A program made the translations under genes and the position numbers. This document shows, in pieces, positions 16,305-25,110 of a DNA stretch of 64,000 nucleotides. Positions within the stretch are counted from its first letter, which is position 1, and each line of letters starts with the position of its first letter. This DNA comes from DATEGZ01 sp035519535. Lineage in GTDB: Bacteria; Acidobacteriota; Vicinamibacteria; Vicinamibacterales; SCN-69-37. The notes beneath the pieces are model-generated. The model had not been told where the DNA came from, did no database searches, and saw only the letters and a list, made by a program, of their open reading frames with translations. The DNA is taken from positions 1 to 64,000 of the forward strand of contig DATIWF010000154.1 in the NCBI GenBank assembly GCA_035519535.1. The letters are read 5' to 3'.

Positions 16305-18998
16305 CTATTCGCTGCGTAGTGCGCTGTTCGGATCCACCGACAGCGCCCGCCGCGCCGGCGTGACACAGGCCGCGGCGGCCGCGGCGACGAGCAGCGCCGC
16401 AGCGCCGGCATACGTCACCGGATCGCTCGGCGCGACGCCCCAGAGCTGGGACGCGATCAGCCGCGTGAGGCCCAGCGCCAGCACGAGACCAGTCGCGAGA
16501 CCGGCGCCAACGAGCCACGTCATGCGCCGTCCGAGCAGCGTGACGACGTCGGTGGAGTCGGCGCCGAGCGCGCGCCGGATGCCGATCTCGCGCGTCCGTT
16601 CGGTGACGAAGCGCGCGACGATGCCGTAGACCCCCATCGCGGCGAGGAGCGTCGCGACCGCGGCGAAGAGCCCCATCGCGAGCGCGTACGAGCGGCGCTC
16701 GCGCAGGAGCGGACTGAGGTCGCTCACAACCGTGACGGCGCCGATCGGGCGCGCAGGGTCCGCGCCCGCCACGGCGCTGCGCAGGATCGGCGCAACGTCG
16801 AGCTCTTCGCGTCGCGGCCGGACGACGAAACTCATCTGTGCGAGCATCGACTGCCATGGCGCGCGGTACCGCGATGGCTGTTGAAGAATCGACGTGTAGA
16901 CGACGGGCTCGGCGCCGATCTGCGCTCGCTGCAATGGAAAGTCGCCGACGACGCCGATGACCTCGCGCGGCTGCTCCTCAGGCACGATGTCGAGCGTCAG
17001 CCGCTGCCCGAGGGCGTCACCTCCCGGCCACAGCAGACGCGCCGCCGACTCGTTCACGACCGCGACCCACGACGTGCCGGCGCGGTCGCTGTCGGCGATG
17101 TCGCGGCCGCGGAATCGCGTGGGCCTGACCGCCTCGAAGAACCCGGGCGTCACGATCTCGTGCGCCACGTCCGCGCGAGTCGGCATCCTCACCGGCACGA
17201 TCGCCGTCGTCGGGCTGTCGAGCAGCGGGTGCGAGATGCCGGCGGCTCTCTCGAGCTCGGGCAGCGCGCGGAGGCGCTCGAGAATGCCCAGCAGCGTCCG
17301 CGCCGGCGCGGAGCTCACCTCGAAGTATTGATAGCCCTCGTACTCGCCGATGTGCTGGGCGAGTGGGCCCTGCGCGCGGTAATCGAACATCACCAGGCCG
17401 GCGGGATCGAAACCCAGATCGCGGCTGGTGAGCCGCACGAAGCTCCGCGTGAGCAGTCCCGCGCCGACGAGCAGGATCGCGGCCAGCGCCACTTCGGCCG
17501 CGACGAGGGCGCCGATCGAGCGCGAGGGGCGGCCGCCGTTCAGGCTCGCACTGGACCGCCGCCGGACCGCGAGGCGGGCGGTAGCGATCGCCGGTACGAG
17601 GCCGAACGCCACGACGCTCGCCGCCGCGAGCGCCAGCGTGACGCCGAGGACGCGACCGTCGAGCCCGAGATCCGGCACGCGGGGCGCCCCGAGCGGCGGC
17701 GTCATCGACGCGGCGAGCGCGTGCAGGCCGAACCACCCGACGCACGTCCCGGCCATCCCTCCGGCAAGAGACAGCAGCAGGCCCTCGGCGAGCAGCTGGC
17801 GGATCACGCGCCCCTGACTCGCGCCGAGGGCGAGGCGCAGCCGGATTTCCTGAGCCCGCCCGACGCCGCGCACGAGGAGCAGCGCGGCGATGTTCACGCA
17901 TGCGAGGACGAGCAGGATGCTCACTGCCGTCTGGAGCGTCAAGAGCGGCTTCAGCGTCCACCCGTACATCGCCTCGCGCAGCAGCACGAGCTGCGACCTC
18001 CAGCCCCGGTGTCGATCCGGAAACTCAGTCGACAGCCGCGCGTCGAGCGACTTGAACTCGGCGCGCGCGTCCTCGAGCGTGACGCCGGGCTTCAGCCGGC
18101 CGACAATGCCGAAGAGGCGCGAGGGATTCTGTCCAGGCCGCCGATCGACGATGAGCGGCAGCCAGAACTCGGCGCGCGCGTCGCGGTACTGAAAATCGGC
18201 GGGCATGACGCCGACGATCGTCCGATCGACCCGATCGATGTGCATCGTCCGGCCAAGCACGCCGGGATCCGCGCCAAACCGGCGGCGCCACAGGCTGTCG
18301 CTGATGACGACGACGCGGGCGGCGTCGCCGAGCTCGCCTTCGTCTTTCGTGAACGTCCGGCCGATCGCCGGCGCCGCGCCGAGCGTGCCGAACATCTCGG
18401 GCGTGAAAATCTCGCCCATCAGGCGCTCGGGCGCGCCGCTCGCATCGGGCCCGAGGTCGGCCGGCCACGGCATCGACAGCCCCATCGATTGAAAGGACTG
18501 CTGACGATCGGACCAGTCGAGGAACTCGGCGAGCGAGACGCCGCCGATCTGATCGGGATGATCCACCGGCGAGGCCTGCACGGACACGAGCCGGCCGGCG
18601 TCGGGAAACGGGAGCCGCCGTACAAGCACGGCGTCGATCGCGCCCAGCATGGTGGCGTTCGCGCCGATGCCGAGCGCAAGCGAGGCGATCGCGGCGGAGG
18701 TGAACCCCGGCTGCCGCCGAAGGACGCGCCAGCCGTACGTCACGTCCTGCCACGCGTCATGCCACCAGCGGACGTGCCGCTCGTCGCGACATTGCTCTTG
18801 AAGCACCGCCGGGTTCCCCAGCGCGCGGTGCGCCGCCCGGCGCGCTTCCGCCGGCGCGAGGCCTCGCTCGATCCCTTCCCGCTCGAGGGCCTCCAGGTGA
18901 AACGCCAGCTCGCCCTCGACCTCGCGATCGAGGCGGGCCGGCCGGAGGATCGAGCCGATCCGGTGCCGGACAATCCGCGCGAATCGACGAACGGTCAT
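16305..18998 (-). CDS. ADOP-type ABC permease (MacB/FtsX family)
   Basis: Membrane protein of 897 aa. The first 85 residues are the cytoplasmic ADOP N-terminal segment (VEGELAFHLEALEREGIERG). Then come two MacB-like halves, each with a periplasmic domain and FtsX helices. The helices are visible as GFTSAAIASLALGIGANAT near residue 90, ACVNIAALLLVRGVGRAQE near residue 365, and two more blocks near residues 415 and 780-880. TREIGIRRALGA is the conserved FtsX motif. The family is expanded in Acidobacteria, and the cargo is unknown. No ATPase is adjacent. The gene starts 8 bp after padR, which probably controls it. Confidence 0.87.
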   Translation of the reverse strand: MTVRRFARIVRHRIGSILRPARLDREVEGELAFHLEALEREGIERGLAPAEARRAAHRALGNPAVLQEQCRDERHVRWWHDAWQDVTYGWRVLRRQPGFTSAAIASLALGIGANATMLGAIDAVLVRRLPFPDAGRLVSVQASPVDHPDQIGGVSLAEFLDWSDRQQSFQSMGLSMPWPADLGPDASGAPERLMGEIFTPEMFGTLGAAPAIGRTFTKDEGELGDAARVVVISDSLWRRRFGADPGVLGRTMHIDRVDRTIVGVMPADFQYRDARAEFWLPLIVDRRPGQNPSRLFGIVGRLKPGVTLEDARAEFKSLDARLSTEFPDRHRGWRSQLVLLREAMYGWTLKPLLTLQTAVSILLVLACVNIAALLLVRGVGRAQEIRLRLALGASQGRVIRQLLAEGLLLSLAGGMAGTCVGWFGLHALAASMTPPLGAPRVPDLGLDGRVLGVTLALAAASVVAFGLVPAIATARLAVRRRSSASLNGGRPSRSIGALVAAEVALAAILLVGAGLLTRSFVRLTSRDLGFDPAGLVMFDYRAQGPLAQHIGEYEGYQYFEVSSAPARTLLGILERLRALPELERAAGISHPLLDSPTTAIVPVRMPTRADVAHEIVTPGFFEAVRPTRFRGRDIADSDRAGTSWVAVVNESAARLLWPGGDALGQRLTLDIVPEEQPREVIGVVGDFPLQRAQIGAEPVVYTSILQQPSRYRAPWQSMLAQMSFVVRPRREELDVAPILRSAVAGADPARPIGAVTVVSDLSPLLRERRSYALAMGLFAAVATLLAAMGVYGIVARFVTERTREIGIRRALGADSTDVVTLLGRRMTWLVGAGLATGLVLALGLTRLIASQLWGVAPSDPVTYAGAAALLVAAAAAACVTPARRALSVDPNSALRSE

Positions 18999-19006
18999 AC
19001 GGCCCG

Positions 19007-19336
19007 CTACGCCCGCTTGAGCAGCAGCCCGACGGCTGACGACAGCCGCTTCCACGTTTCCAGCTCGCGCTCCAGCTGCTGACGGCCGTCGCGTGTGAGC
19101 CGGTAGAACTTCGCCGGGCGGCCGAGCTCCGTGTCCTTCCACTCCGCATGAATCCAGCCCTGGTGCTCGAGCCGGTGCAGCGCGGGGTACAGCGACCCCT
19201 GCTGCACCGACAGCTCCTCGTCGGAGAGCGCCTGGATGCGCTTCGAGATGCCCCAGCCGTGCAGCGGCTCGCGCGCGAGCGTCTTGAGGATGAGCAGGTC
19301 GAGCGTGCCTTGCAGCAGGTCGGCGGGTTTGGGCAT
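19007..19336 (-). CDS. PadR-family transcriptional regulator
   Basis: Winged-helix regulator of 109 aa. LLQGTLDLLILKTLAREPLHG, then SVQQGSLYPALHRLEHQGW, is the PadR DNA-binding unit, followed by GRPAKFYRLTRDG and a C-terminal dimer helix. The ATG at 19336 gives the standard MPKPADLLQG beginning; seven extra codons upstream are probably not translated. It forms the usual acidobacterial pair with the ADOP permease gene, and TATCGACA repeats lie in its promoter. Confidence 0.9.
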   Translation of the reverse strand: MPKPADLLQGTLDLLILKTLAREPLHGWGISKRIQALSDEELSVQQGSLYPALHRLEHQGWIHAEWKDTELGRPAKFYRLTRDGRQQLERELETWKRLSSAVGLLLKRA

Positions 19337-19365
19337 GGCGGCGTCCGGCGTTGACAAATGATACC

Positions 19366-19402
19366 TCGATTATCGACAATGCTGATGCCTAGACTATCGA
19401 CA
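19366..19402. promoter_or_regulatory. Candidate PadR operator region
   Basis: TCGATTATCGA (19366-19376) is an 11-bp palindrome with only its centre unmatched. TATCGACA occurs twice, at 19371-19378 and 19395-19402, 24 bp apart (just over two helical turns). The sites lie between padR and the divergent cytochrome gene and could control both. Confidence 0.5.
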
Positions 19403-19418
19403 CTACAGGAGCCCGGTC

Positions 19419-20903
19419 ATGCCGCGTCTCGCGCTCGCACTCGCTGTCGCCGCCGCCGCCGTGGGCGGACGCGCCGTCTGGATGCACGCTTCGGCCGAGG
19501 CGCCGAGGGCGCCCGTCACGTTCAGCGACACGATCGCGCCGATCGTCTTCGACCACTGCGTGACCTGCCACCGGCCGGGCGAGGCCGCGCCCTTTCCGCT
19601 GATGTCGTACGACGACGTCGCGAAGCACGCGACGACGATCGCGGCGGTGACGGCGTCGCGCCTGATGCCGCCGTGGCGGGCCGCCCATGACGGCCCCGAG
19701 TTCGTCGGCGAGCGCCGACTCACCGACGAGCAGATCGCCGCCATCGCGGAATGGGTCAGGCAAGGCATGCCGAAGGGCGATCCGGCCAGGCTGCCGCCGC
19801 TCCCGAAGTTTACCGAGGGCTGGCAGCTCGGCGCGCCGGATCTCGTCCTCGAGATGCCGGAGACGTTCGACGTGCCCGCCGACGGCCCGGACATCTACCG
19901 CAACTTCGCGATTCCGACGGGCCTGACGGAGGACAAGTGGGTCCGCGCGATCGAATTCCGCCCCGGCGCCAGGCGCGTCGTCCATCACGCGCTGTTCTCG
20001 TACGTGCGCGGCGGCTCGACGGCGAGCCTCTCGAGGGACGGCCGGCCGGGATTCAGCGGCATGATGCCGGTGGCGTTCGTGCCCGGCTTCGCGCCGTCAG
20101 GGGATCTTGGCGGCTGGGTCGTAGGCGCGACGCCGCGCTTTCTGCCAGACGGCCTGGCGTGGCCGCTCGCGAAGGGCTCCGATTTCGTGCTGCAGCTGCA
20201 TCTCCATCCGACCGGCAAGGCGGAGCACGAACGCTCGCGAATCGGCCTGTACTTCACGCCGACCGCCCCGGAGCGGAAGTTCCGGGAAATGGGCGCGCCC
20301 GGGCTCTTCGGGTTCCTGGCGGGCATCGACATCCCGCCCGGCGAGAAACACTACGAGCTCAAGGGAACGTTCAACGTCTTCGCGAACATGCGCGCCTACG
20401 CGGTGATCGCGCACGCCCACTATCTCGGCAAGGCGATCAAGGCCGTCGCGACCTTCCCGGACAAGACGACGAAGACGCTGCTGTGGATCCCGGACTGGAA
20501 CTTCAACTGGCAGGATCGGTACTTCTACAAGACGCCCGTCGATCTGCCCAAGGGCACCAAGGTCGACGTGACGATCGTCTACGACAACTCCGCGGACAAT
20601 CCCAACAATCCGTGCAATCCGCCGCGCCGTGTGCAGTGGGGCTTCCAGTCCTTCGACGAGATGGGCGGCGTGCGGTTCCTGACCGTCGCCGCCTCGGACG
20701 CCGACGAGGCGGCGATCCAGCAGATGACGGCGGCGGTCGCGAAGGCGCTCGCGAATCAGATCGCGAACAGCGACACGGCGAAGCGGCTGAAGGAACAGCA
20801 GGAGCAGCTGATGTCGAAAGTCGGCGAGACGTCAGCGTCGCCGTGCGGAAGCGTCGCGCCTGGCAACGAGTTGTTTCGTCCGCCAACAGGGATTCGGAAG
20901 TAG
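19419..20903 (+). CDS. Cytochrome c / copper type II monooxygenase-like protein
   Basis: Exported protein of 494 aa. After a signal peptide, a c-type heme site CVTCH lies near residue 47. From residue 140 the protein follows the peptidylglycine alpha-hydroxylating monooxygenase fold. VHHALF (the His-His copper ligand pair), LQLHLHP (the His-x-His pair of the second copper) and HAHYLGK are visible. The combination suggests an oxidase with its own electron carrier; the substrate is unknown. The family is common in soil Acidobacteria and Planctomycetes. It is transcribed away from padR and shares the intergenic region with it. Confidence 0.83.
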   Translation: MPRLALALAVAAAAVGGRAVWMHASAEAPRAPVTFSDTIAPIVFDHCVTCHRPGEAAPFPLMSYDDVAKHATTIAAVTASRLMPPWRAAHDGPEFVGERRLTDEQIAAIAEWVRQGMPKGDPARLPPLPKFTEGWQLGAPDLVLEMPETFDVPADGPDIYRNFAIPTGLTEDKWVRAIEFRPGARRVVHHALFSYVRGGSTASLSRDGRPGFSGMMPVAFVPGFAPSGDLGGWVVGATPRFLPDGLAWPLAKGSDFVLQLHLHPTGKAEHERSRIGLYFTPTAPERKFREMGAPGLFGFLAGIDIPPGEKHYELKGTFNVFANMRAYAVIAHAHYLGKAIKAVATFPDKTTKTLLWIPDWNFNWQDRYFYKTPVDLPKGTKVDVTIVYDNSADNPNNPCNPPRRVQWGFQSFDEMGGVRFLTVAASDADEAAIQQMTAAVAKALANQIANSDTAKRLKEQQEQLMSKVGETSASPCGSVAPGNELFRPPTGIRK

Positions 20904-20919
20904 AAACGGACCATGGTGA

Positions 20920-21138
20920 CTAGTATCCCTGTCTCACCGCCCACCACAGCCCACCGCCAATCGCCGCCCCGACGATCGCCATCCATAGCCAGTCGGGCAC
21001 GAAGTACGGATACACGAGGTACGCCAGACCGGCGAGCAGGTGCGGCAGCCTGCCCTGCTTCTTGCCGTAGACGAGCAGCACGAACCCGATGCTGCTGACG
21101 ATCAGCTCGATGAAGAGCGACGACGGGTCGAAGGACAT
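20920..21138 (-). CDS. Small two-helix membrane protein
   Basis: Protein of 72 aa with helices at residues 7-24 (LFIELIVSSIGFVLLVYG) and about 33-68. YGKKQGRLPHLLAGLAYLVYPYF resembles short conserved membrane proteins that databases sometimes label amino acid transport protein without evidence. No function is assigned. It converges on the cytochrome gene. Confidence 0.65.
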   Translation of the reverse strand: MSFDPSSLFIELIVSSIGFVLLVYGKKQGRLPHLLAGLAYLVYPYFVPDWLWMAIVGAAIGGGLWWAVRQGY

Positions 21139-21156
21139 CGGTGAATGACGGTCGAA

Positions 21157-21217
21157 AAGTCAAAAGGTCGAGAAGTCAGGAAGTGCGCCCCTTCCCGACT
21201 TATCGACCTCTCGACTT
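21157..21217. repeat. Octamer-based inverted pair
   Basis: Left arm 21157-21183 and right arm 21191-21217 (27 nt each) are reverse complements with four mismatches, around a 7-nt loop. Each arm is itself a degenerate 8-bp tandem repeat (left units such as AAAAGGTC and GAGAAGTC; right units such as CTTATCGA and CCTCTCGA). Confidence 0.85.
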
Positions 21218-21231
21218 GGCAACTCTCCGAA

Positions 21232-21277
21232 CTTCTGCCTTCTGTCTTCTGCCTTCTGCCTTCTGCCTTCTGCCTTC
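21232..21277. repeat. TTCTGCC heptamer array
   Basis: About six 7-bp units of TTCTGCC, one of them TTCTGTC, run directly up to the stop codon of the DUF4175 gene at 21278. Confidence 0.9.
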
Positions 21278-24200
21278 CTACTTGTCCTTCCCGCCGCCTC
21301 CGCCGCCCGCCTTCTTCTTCGACAGCGCGCGGTAGTACTGCTCGATGAGGTCCTTGTAGGTGGCCGGAACCTCGTCCGAGCCGGAGAGGTAGAGCTGATC
21401 GTTCGAGGTATCCACGCGCTTGCGCAGATCCCATTCGAACTTCGTGAGCTTGTCGAGCGCCGTGGCCGAGAGGCCTTGCAGGATCGCCGGATCGTTCGTC
21501 GCCCGGTCGCTGTCCATCGCCCTCAGCGCCTTCACGATGTCGTCCACGGCCTGGAGGTCCTTGCCGGTCGCGCCCGACTGCTGGAGGCGCTGTCGCAGGT
21601 CCTGCGCGTCGTTCGCGAGCTGGCGGGCCTGGTCGCGATAGTCGCGCGCGTCGCCGCGTGAGAGGCCCGGCCGTGCGTCGCCGCCCTGATTGCCGGGATT
21701 CGCCGGGTTGCCCGTGAACGAGCCGAGCCGGCCGCCGTTGCCACGCGTCATGGCGTCCTGCTGCTGACCGCCCTGCTGGCCCTGACGATCACCCTGCTGC
21801 CCGCCTTGACCCTGACCTTGTCCCTGGCCCTGCCGGCCCTGTTGGCCCTGTTGGCCCTGCTGACCTTGCTGACCTTGCTGGCCCTGGCCCTGCTGGCCTT
21901 GCTGGCCCTGTTGGCCCTGACCCTGCTGGCGACCCTGCTGTCCTTGCTGGCCTTGCCCCTGCCGGCCCTGCTGGCCCTGTTGATCGCCCTGCTGCTGGCC
22001 TTGCTGACCCTGCTGATCGCCCTGCTGCCCCTGCTGGCCGAGCTGCTGGTTGAGCTGCTCGTTGAGCGACTGTGTGCCGCGCAGCAGGTTGGCCGCCTGG
22101 TCGAGCGCGCGGCTCATGCCCTGGCCCTGATCGGCCTTGTTGGCCGCGGTCGCCGCGTCGCCGATCTTCTGGCGCAGCGCGTCGAGATTCGAACCGATCT
22201 CGGTTTCGATTGGCTTCGAGTACTCGGAGCCGCTCGACATCGCCTCGCTCGAGTAGTCGATCTTCTCCTTCAGCATCTGGTCGCGGATCGACCCGGCGGC
22301 GTCCTGCAGCTTGCGCGCGGCGTCGCGCTGGTTGTTCGCGAGCGTCTGGCGGCTGAGCTGCCCGAGCTGCTGCTCGAGGTCGCCGACCTTGCCCTTCATG
22401 TCGGACTTTTCCTGCTTCAGCTGCTGGATCTGGCTGTCCTTCTGCGCGCCGGCCTGGTCGAGCCCGGCGACGCGCTGCGCGACGTCCTTCTGCTCGCGCG
22501 CGAGCTCGTCGGCCTTGCGCTGCGCGTCCTTGACCTGATCGCCCACGCGCTCGGAGCTGTTCTGCTCGAGCAGGCGCGACGCTTCCTGCAGCTGCTGCAG
22601 CGCCTGCTGCGCCGCCGCGCCGCCGTTCTGGCCGCTCGCGGCCGCCTGGCGCATCTGGTTGGCCGCGTCCTGCAGCCGGCGCGCCGCATCCTGGAGGTCC
22701 TGGCGCTGCTGGCCCTGCTGCTCGAGCTGGCGGCGGAGCTGCTCGAGCTGCCGTGCGGCCTGCTCGGCCTCATCCGCGAGCTGGCGCTGTGACGATCCGC
22801 CGCCGCTGGCGTTGTTGCCGCCGCGCTGACCGCGCTGCCGCTGCTGTTCGGCCTGCGCCAGCTGCCGGCGCGCGAGCTCGCGCAGCTTTTCGGCGAGATC
22901 GTCGATCTGCTGATTCGCGTTCTGCTCGGCCGCGCGCTGCGCCGTCTCGTACTGGTTCGCCTGGCGATCGAGCTCGAGCTGGAACAGGTCGGCCAGCTCG
23001 GCGGCCATCTGTCCGCCGCCGCCGCCCCCGCCGCCGCCCCCGCCCTGCCGCACGATCAGGTCGTACAGCTGCTCGGCGTCCTGCAGCTGCTTCAGCGCGC
23101 GCTGCTCGGGCGCGAGCGCATCCTTCGTCTTGAGGCCCTGCAGCAGGCCCTCGGCGTTCTTCATCTCCTCGGCGGCCTTCGGCAGGATCTCGGCGATCTT
23201 GCGGAAGTTCTCGTTGTTGCCGAGCCGCTGCTGCATCTGCTGGATCAGCTCCTCCAGCTGCTCGCGCAGCTTCGTCTGCGAGAGGCCGATGAAGACCGTG
23301 TTCTCCTTGAACTTGTCGGCCGGCGTCTTGGGCCGGTCGCGCTCGACGTTGAACGTCGCCGAGATGATCTGGCGCTCCTGCTCGGAGAGCGCGCCGGCCT
23401 GGTTGTTGCGGTTGCCGCCGCCGCCCCCGCCGCCGCCCTGGGACTGCGCCTGCCGGAAGTTCTGGTTGAACGGCAGGATCTTGACGAAGTAGATGTCGCT
23501 CGACGTCGACTTCGGGCCCTGCACCGTGTCGTTGTCGTAGGCCTTCGCGTAGTAGGACACGAAGTCGCCGGGCTTGACGCCCAGCTCCTCGAGATAGACG
23601 GTGTGGCCCGCGCTCACCTGCTGCAGCGGCTTGGCGCCCTTGCCGTAGAGCGTGACGGTCTTCTCGTTGCCGCCGTTGACCGAGTAGATCAGATCCAGCT
23701 GCTTCACGCCGTAGTCGTCATCGGCGCGCGCCTGGACGAAGACTTCCTCGATCGGATTCGCCGCGGTGTCGCGCTTCGGCTTCTCGAACGAGACGGAGGG
23801 CGGCTGATCGTCGATGACGTCCACGGTGTACTTCGGCGAGGCCGTGACCTTCTCGCCGTGCGGACCGTCCAGCTCGATCTGGTAGTAGCCGTCCTTCTCC
23901 ATCTTGAAGCTGCCGGTCAGCGTCCCGTCGCTCTGCGCGGCGAGGGCGCCCGGCGCGCCCGGATCGAGCTGCAGCTGCCCGGCCGACGACGCCATGGTCG
24001 GCGTCACGCGCACGCGGACTTCCGTGCCCCGCAGCGCCGCCACGTCGCCGCCCGACTCGACCTTCTGCGACGGCAGGCCGGTGTAGGCCGGATAGACGTA
24101 TTCGAGCTCGAGCTTCGCCACGGCCGGCAGCTCGACGATCTTCATGTGGTAGTCGAGCGAGCGGACGCCGTCGGCCTCGACGTAGTAGTCGATCGACTTG

Positions 24201-25000
24201 GCGACGTCGAAGATCATGCCCTCGAACGTCATCGGATCGGCGCTCGCGACGAGCGGCACCCGATCGAACTTCGGCGCGCCCTCGGGCTTCACCCACAACG
24301 CGACGTCGTTCGAGCGGAAGCCCGCCAGCTTGGCGGTGACGGTCTGGTCCGATCCGCGCGGAATTGTGATGTCGCCGGGCCGCACGGTGATCGCGTACGG
24401 GCTCGCCGCCTCGGCGTTCTTCGTCAGCACCAGCAGCGCGGAGGTGCCCTGGCGCAGGAACTCCGGTCCAAAAATCAGCAGGAGCAGCGCGCCGGCCGCG
24501 ACCGACGTCAGGACGACGGCGTAGCGCTTCAGCGGCTTCCGGCCGATCGCGCGGCCGCCTTCGATGGCGCGCGCCTTCTCGGCCGCCTGTTCGATCATCC
24601 GCTCGACGATCACGGGCGGGACGTCCGGCTTGGCGCCGGCGGCGTCGAGCGCGCCGACGTCGACCGCGGCGAGAATCGCCGCCTGAAGCGACGGCTCGTA
24701 CTCCTCGATATAGAGCGCGACCTGCTGGTCGTTCGCGCGGCGGCGCAACGGCCGGAACAGCCACAACGCGACGAGCACGGCAAACACGGCCCACGTCGCG
24801 ATGCGCAGCCCCGTCACCCAGGTCGGGCTGAACTTCGTTTGCTGCAGGCCGAGCGATGCCAGCGCCAGCGCAAGGATCGCGCCGGCGACGATGACGATGC
24901 CGCCGCGGACGAGGAGCTTCATCCGCCAGCGCTTGCGCACCTGCTGGATGACGTTGACGAGCTCCTGACGGTGACTCGCGCCGCTCCCCACTTCAGCCAT
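21278..25000 (-). CDS. DUF4175 family membrane protein with Gln-rich repeats
   Basis: Very large protein of 1240 aa. Three hydrophobic helices lie in the first 170 residues (LVRGGIVIVAGAILALALAS, then WVTGLRIATWAVFAVLVALW, then VVLTSVAAGALLLLIF). An extracellular beta-rich DUF4175 region follows to about residue 530. Long Gln/Ala/Arg-rich coiled-coil stretches come next, then GQQ tandem repeats around residues 985-1080. Start: the ATG at 25000 has CGGAG upstream and places the helices at the N-terminus; the longer frame has no support. It is the last gene of the MoxR/VWA cluster. Its role is unknown, but position and architecture suggest an envelope scaffold or protease-associated protein. 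Confidence 0.8.
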   Translation of the reverse strand: MAEVGSGASHRQELVNVIQQVRKRWRMKLLVRGGIVIVAGAILALALASLGLQQTKFSPTWVTGLRIATWAVFAVLVALWLFRPLRRRANDQQVALYIEEYEPSLQAAILAAVDVGALDAAGAKPDVPPVIVERMIEQAAEKARAIEGGRAIGRKPLKRYAVVLTSVAAGALLLLIFGPEFLRQGTSALLVLTKNAEAASPYAITVRPGDITIPRGSDQTVTAKLAGFRSNDVALWVKPEGAPKFDRVPLVASADPMTFEGMIFDVAKSIDYYVEADGVRSLDYHMKIVELPAVAKLELEYVYPAYTGLPSQKVESGGDVAALRGTEVRVRVTPTMASSAGQLQLDPGAPGALAAQSDGTLTGSFKMEKDGYYQIELDGPHGEKVTASPKYTVDVIDDQPPSVSFEKPKRDTAANPIEEVFVQARADDDYGVKQLDLIYSVNGGNEKTVTLYGKGAKPLQQVSAGHTVYLEELGVKPGDFVSYYAKAYDNDTVQGPKSTSSDIYFVKILPFNQNFRQAQSQGGGGGGGGNRNNQAGALSEQERQIISATFNVERDRPKTPADKFKENTVFIGLSQTKLREQLEELIQQMQQRLGNNENFRKIAEILPKAAEEMKNAEGLLQGLKTKDALAPEQRALKQLQDAEQLYDLIVRQGGGGGGGGGGGQMAAELADLFQLELDRQANQYETAQRAAEQNANQQIDDLAEKLRELARRQLAQAEQQRQRGQRGGNNASGGGSSQRQLADEAEQAARQLEQLRRQLEQQGQQRQDLQDAARRLQDAANQMRQAAASGQNGGAAAQQALQQLQEASRLLEQNSSERVGDQVKDAQRKADELAREQKDVAQRVAGLDQAGAQKDSQIQQLKQEKSDMKGKVGDLEQQLGQLSRQTLANNQRDAARKLQDAAGSIRDQMLKEKIDYSSEAMSSGSEYSKPIETEIGSNLDALRQKIGDAATAANKADQGQGMSRALDQAANLLRGTQSLNEQLNQQLGQQGQQGDQQGQQGQQQGDQQGQQGRQGQGQQGQQGRQQGQGQQGQQGQQGQGQQGQQGQQGQQGQQGRQGQGQGQGQGGQQGDRQGQQGGQQQDAMTRGNGGRLGSFTGNPANPGNQGGDARPGLSRGDARDYRDQARQLANDAQDLRQRLQQSGATGKDLQAVDDIVKALRAMDSDRATNDPAILQGLSATALDKLTKFEWDLRKRVDTSNDQLYLSGSDEVPATYKDLIEQYYRALSKKKAGGGGGGKDK
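21755..22045. repeat. In-gene 9-bp array encoding Gly-Gln-Gln
   Basis: About thirty degenerate 9-bp units (plus strand CCCTGCTGG, CCTTGCTGG and CCCTGTTGG) encode GQQ/GQG on the minus strand inside the DUF4175 gene. Synonymous differences between units argue for an old or selected repeat, and copy number may vary. Confidence 0.8.
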
Positions 25001-25110
25001 GGACGCTACTCCGCTGATACGCCGATGACTTGAGCTTACGCCCCCAGTCCCTTCTCGGCAATTGGTCGTTTCTGGACCCGGGGGCACGTCCCGCCGGGCC
25101 GCCTGCTGCG

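Noticed and set aside
16881..19082. 733-aa plus-strand frame
   Set aside because: Antisense to the ADOP permease; low-complexity charged composition.
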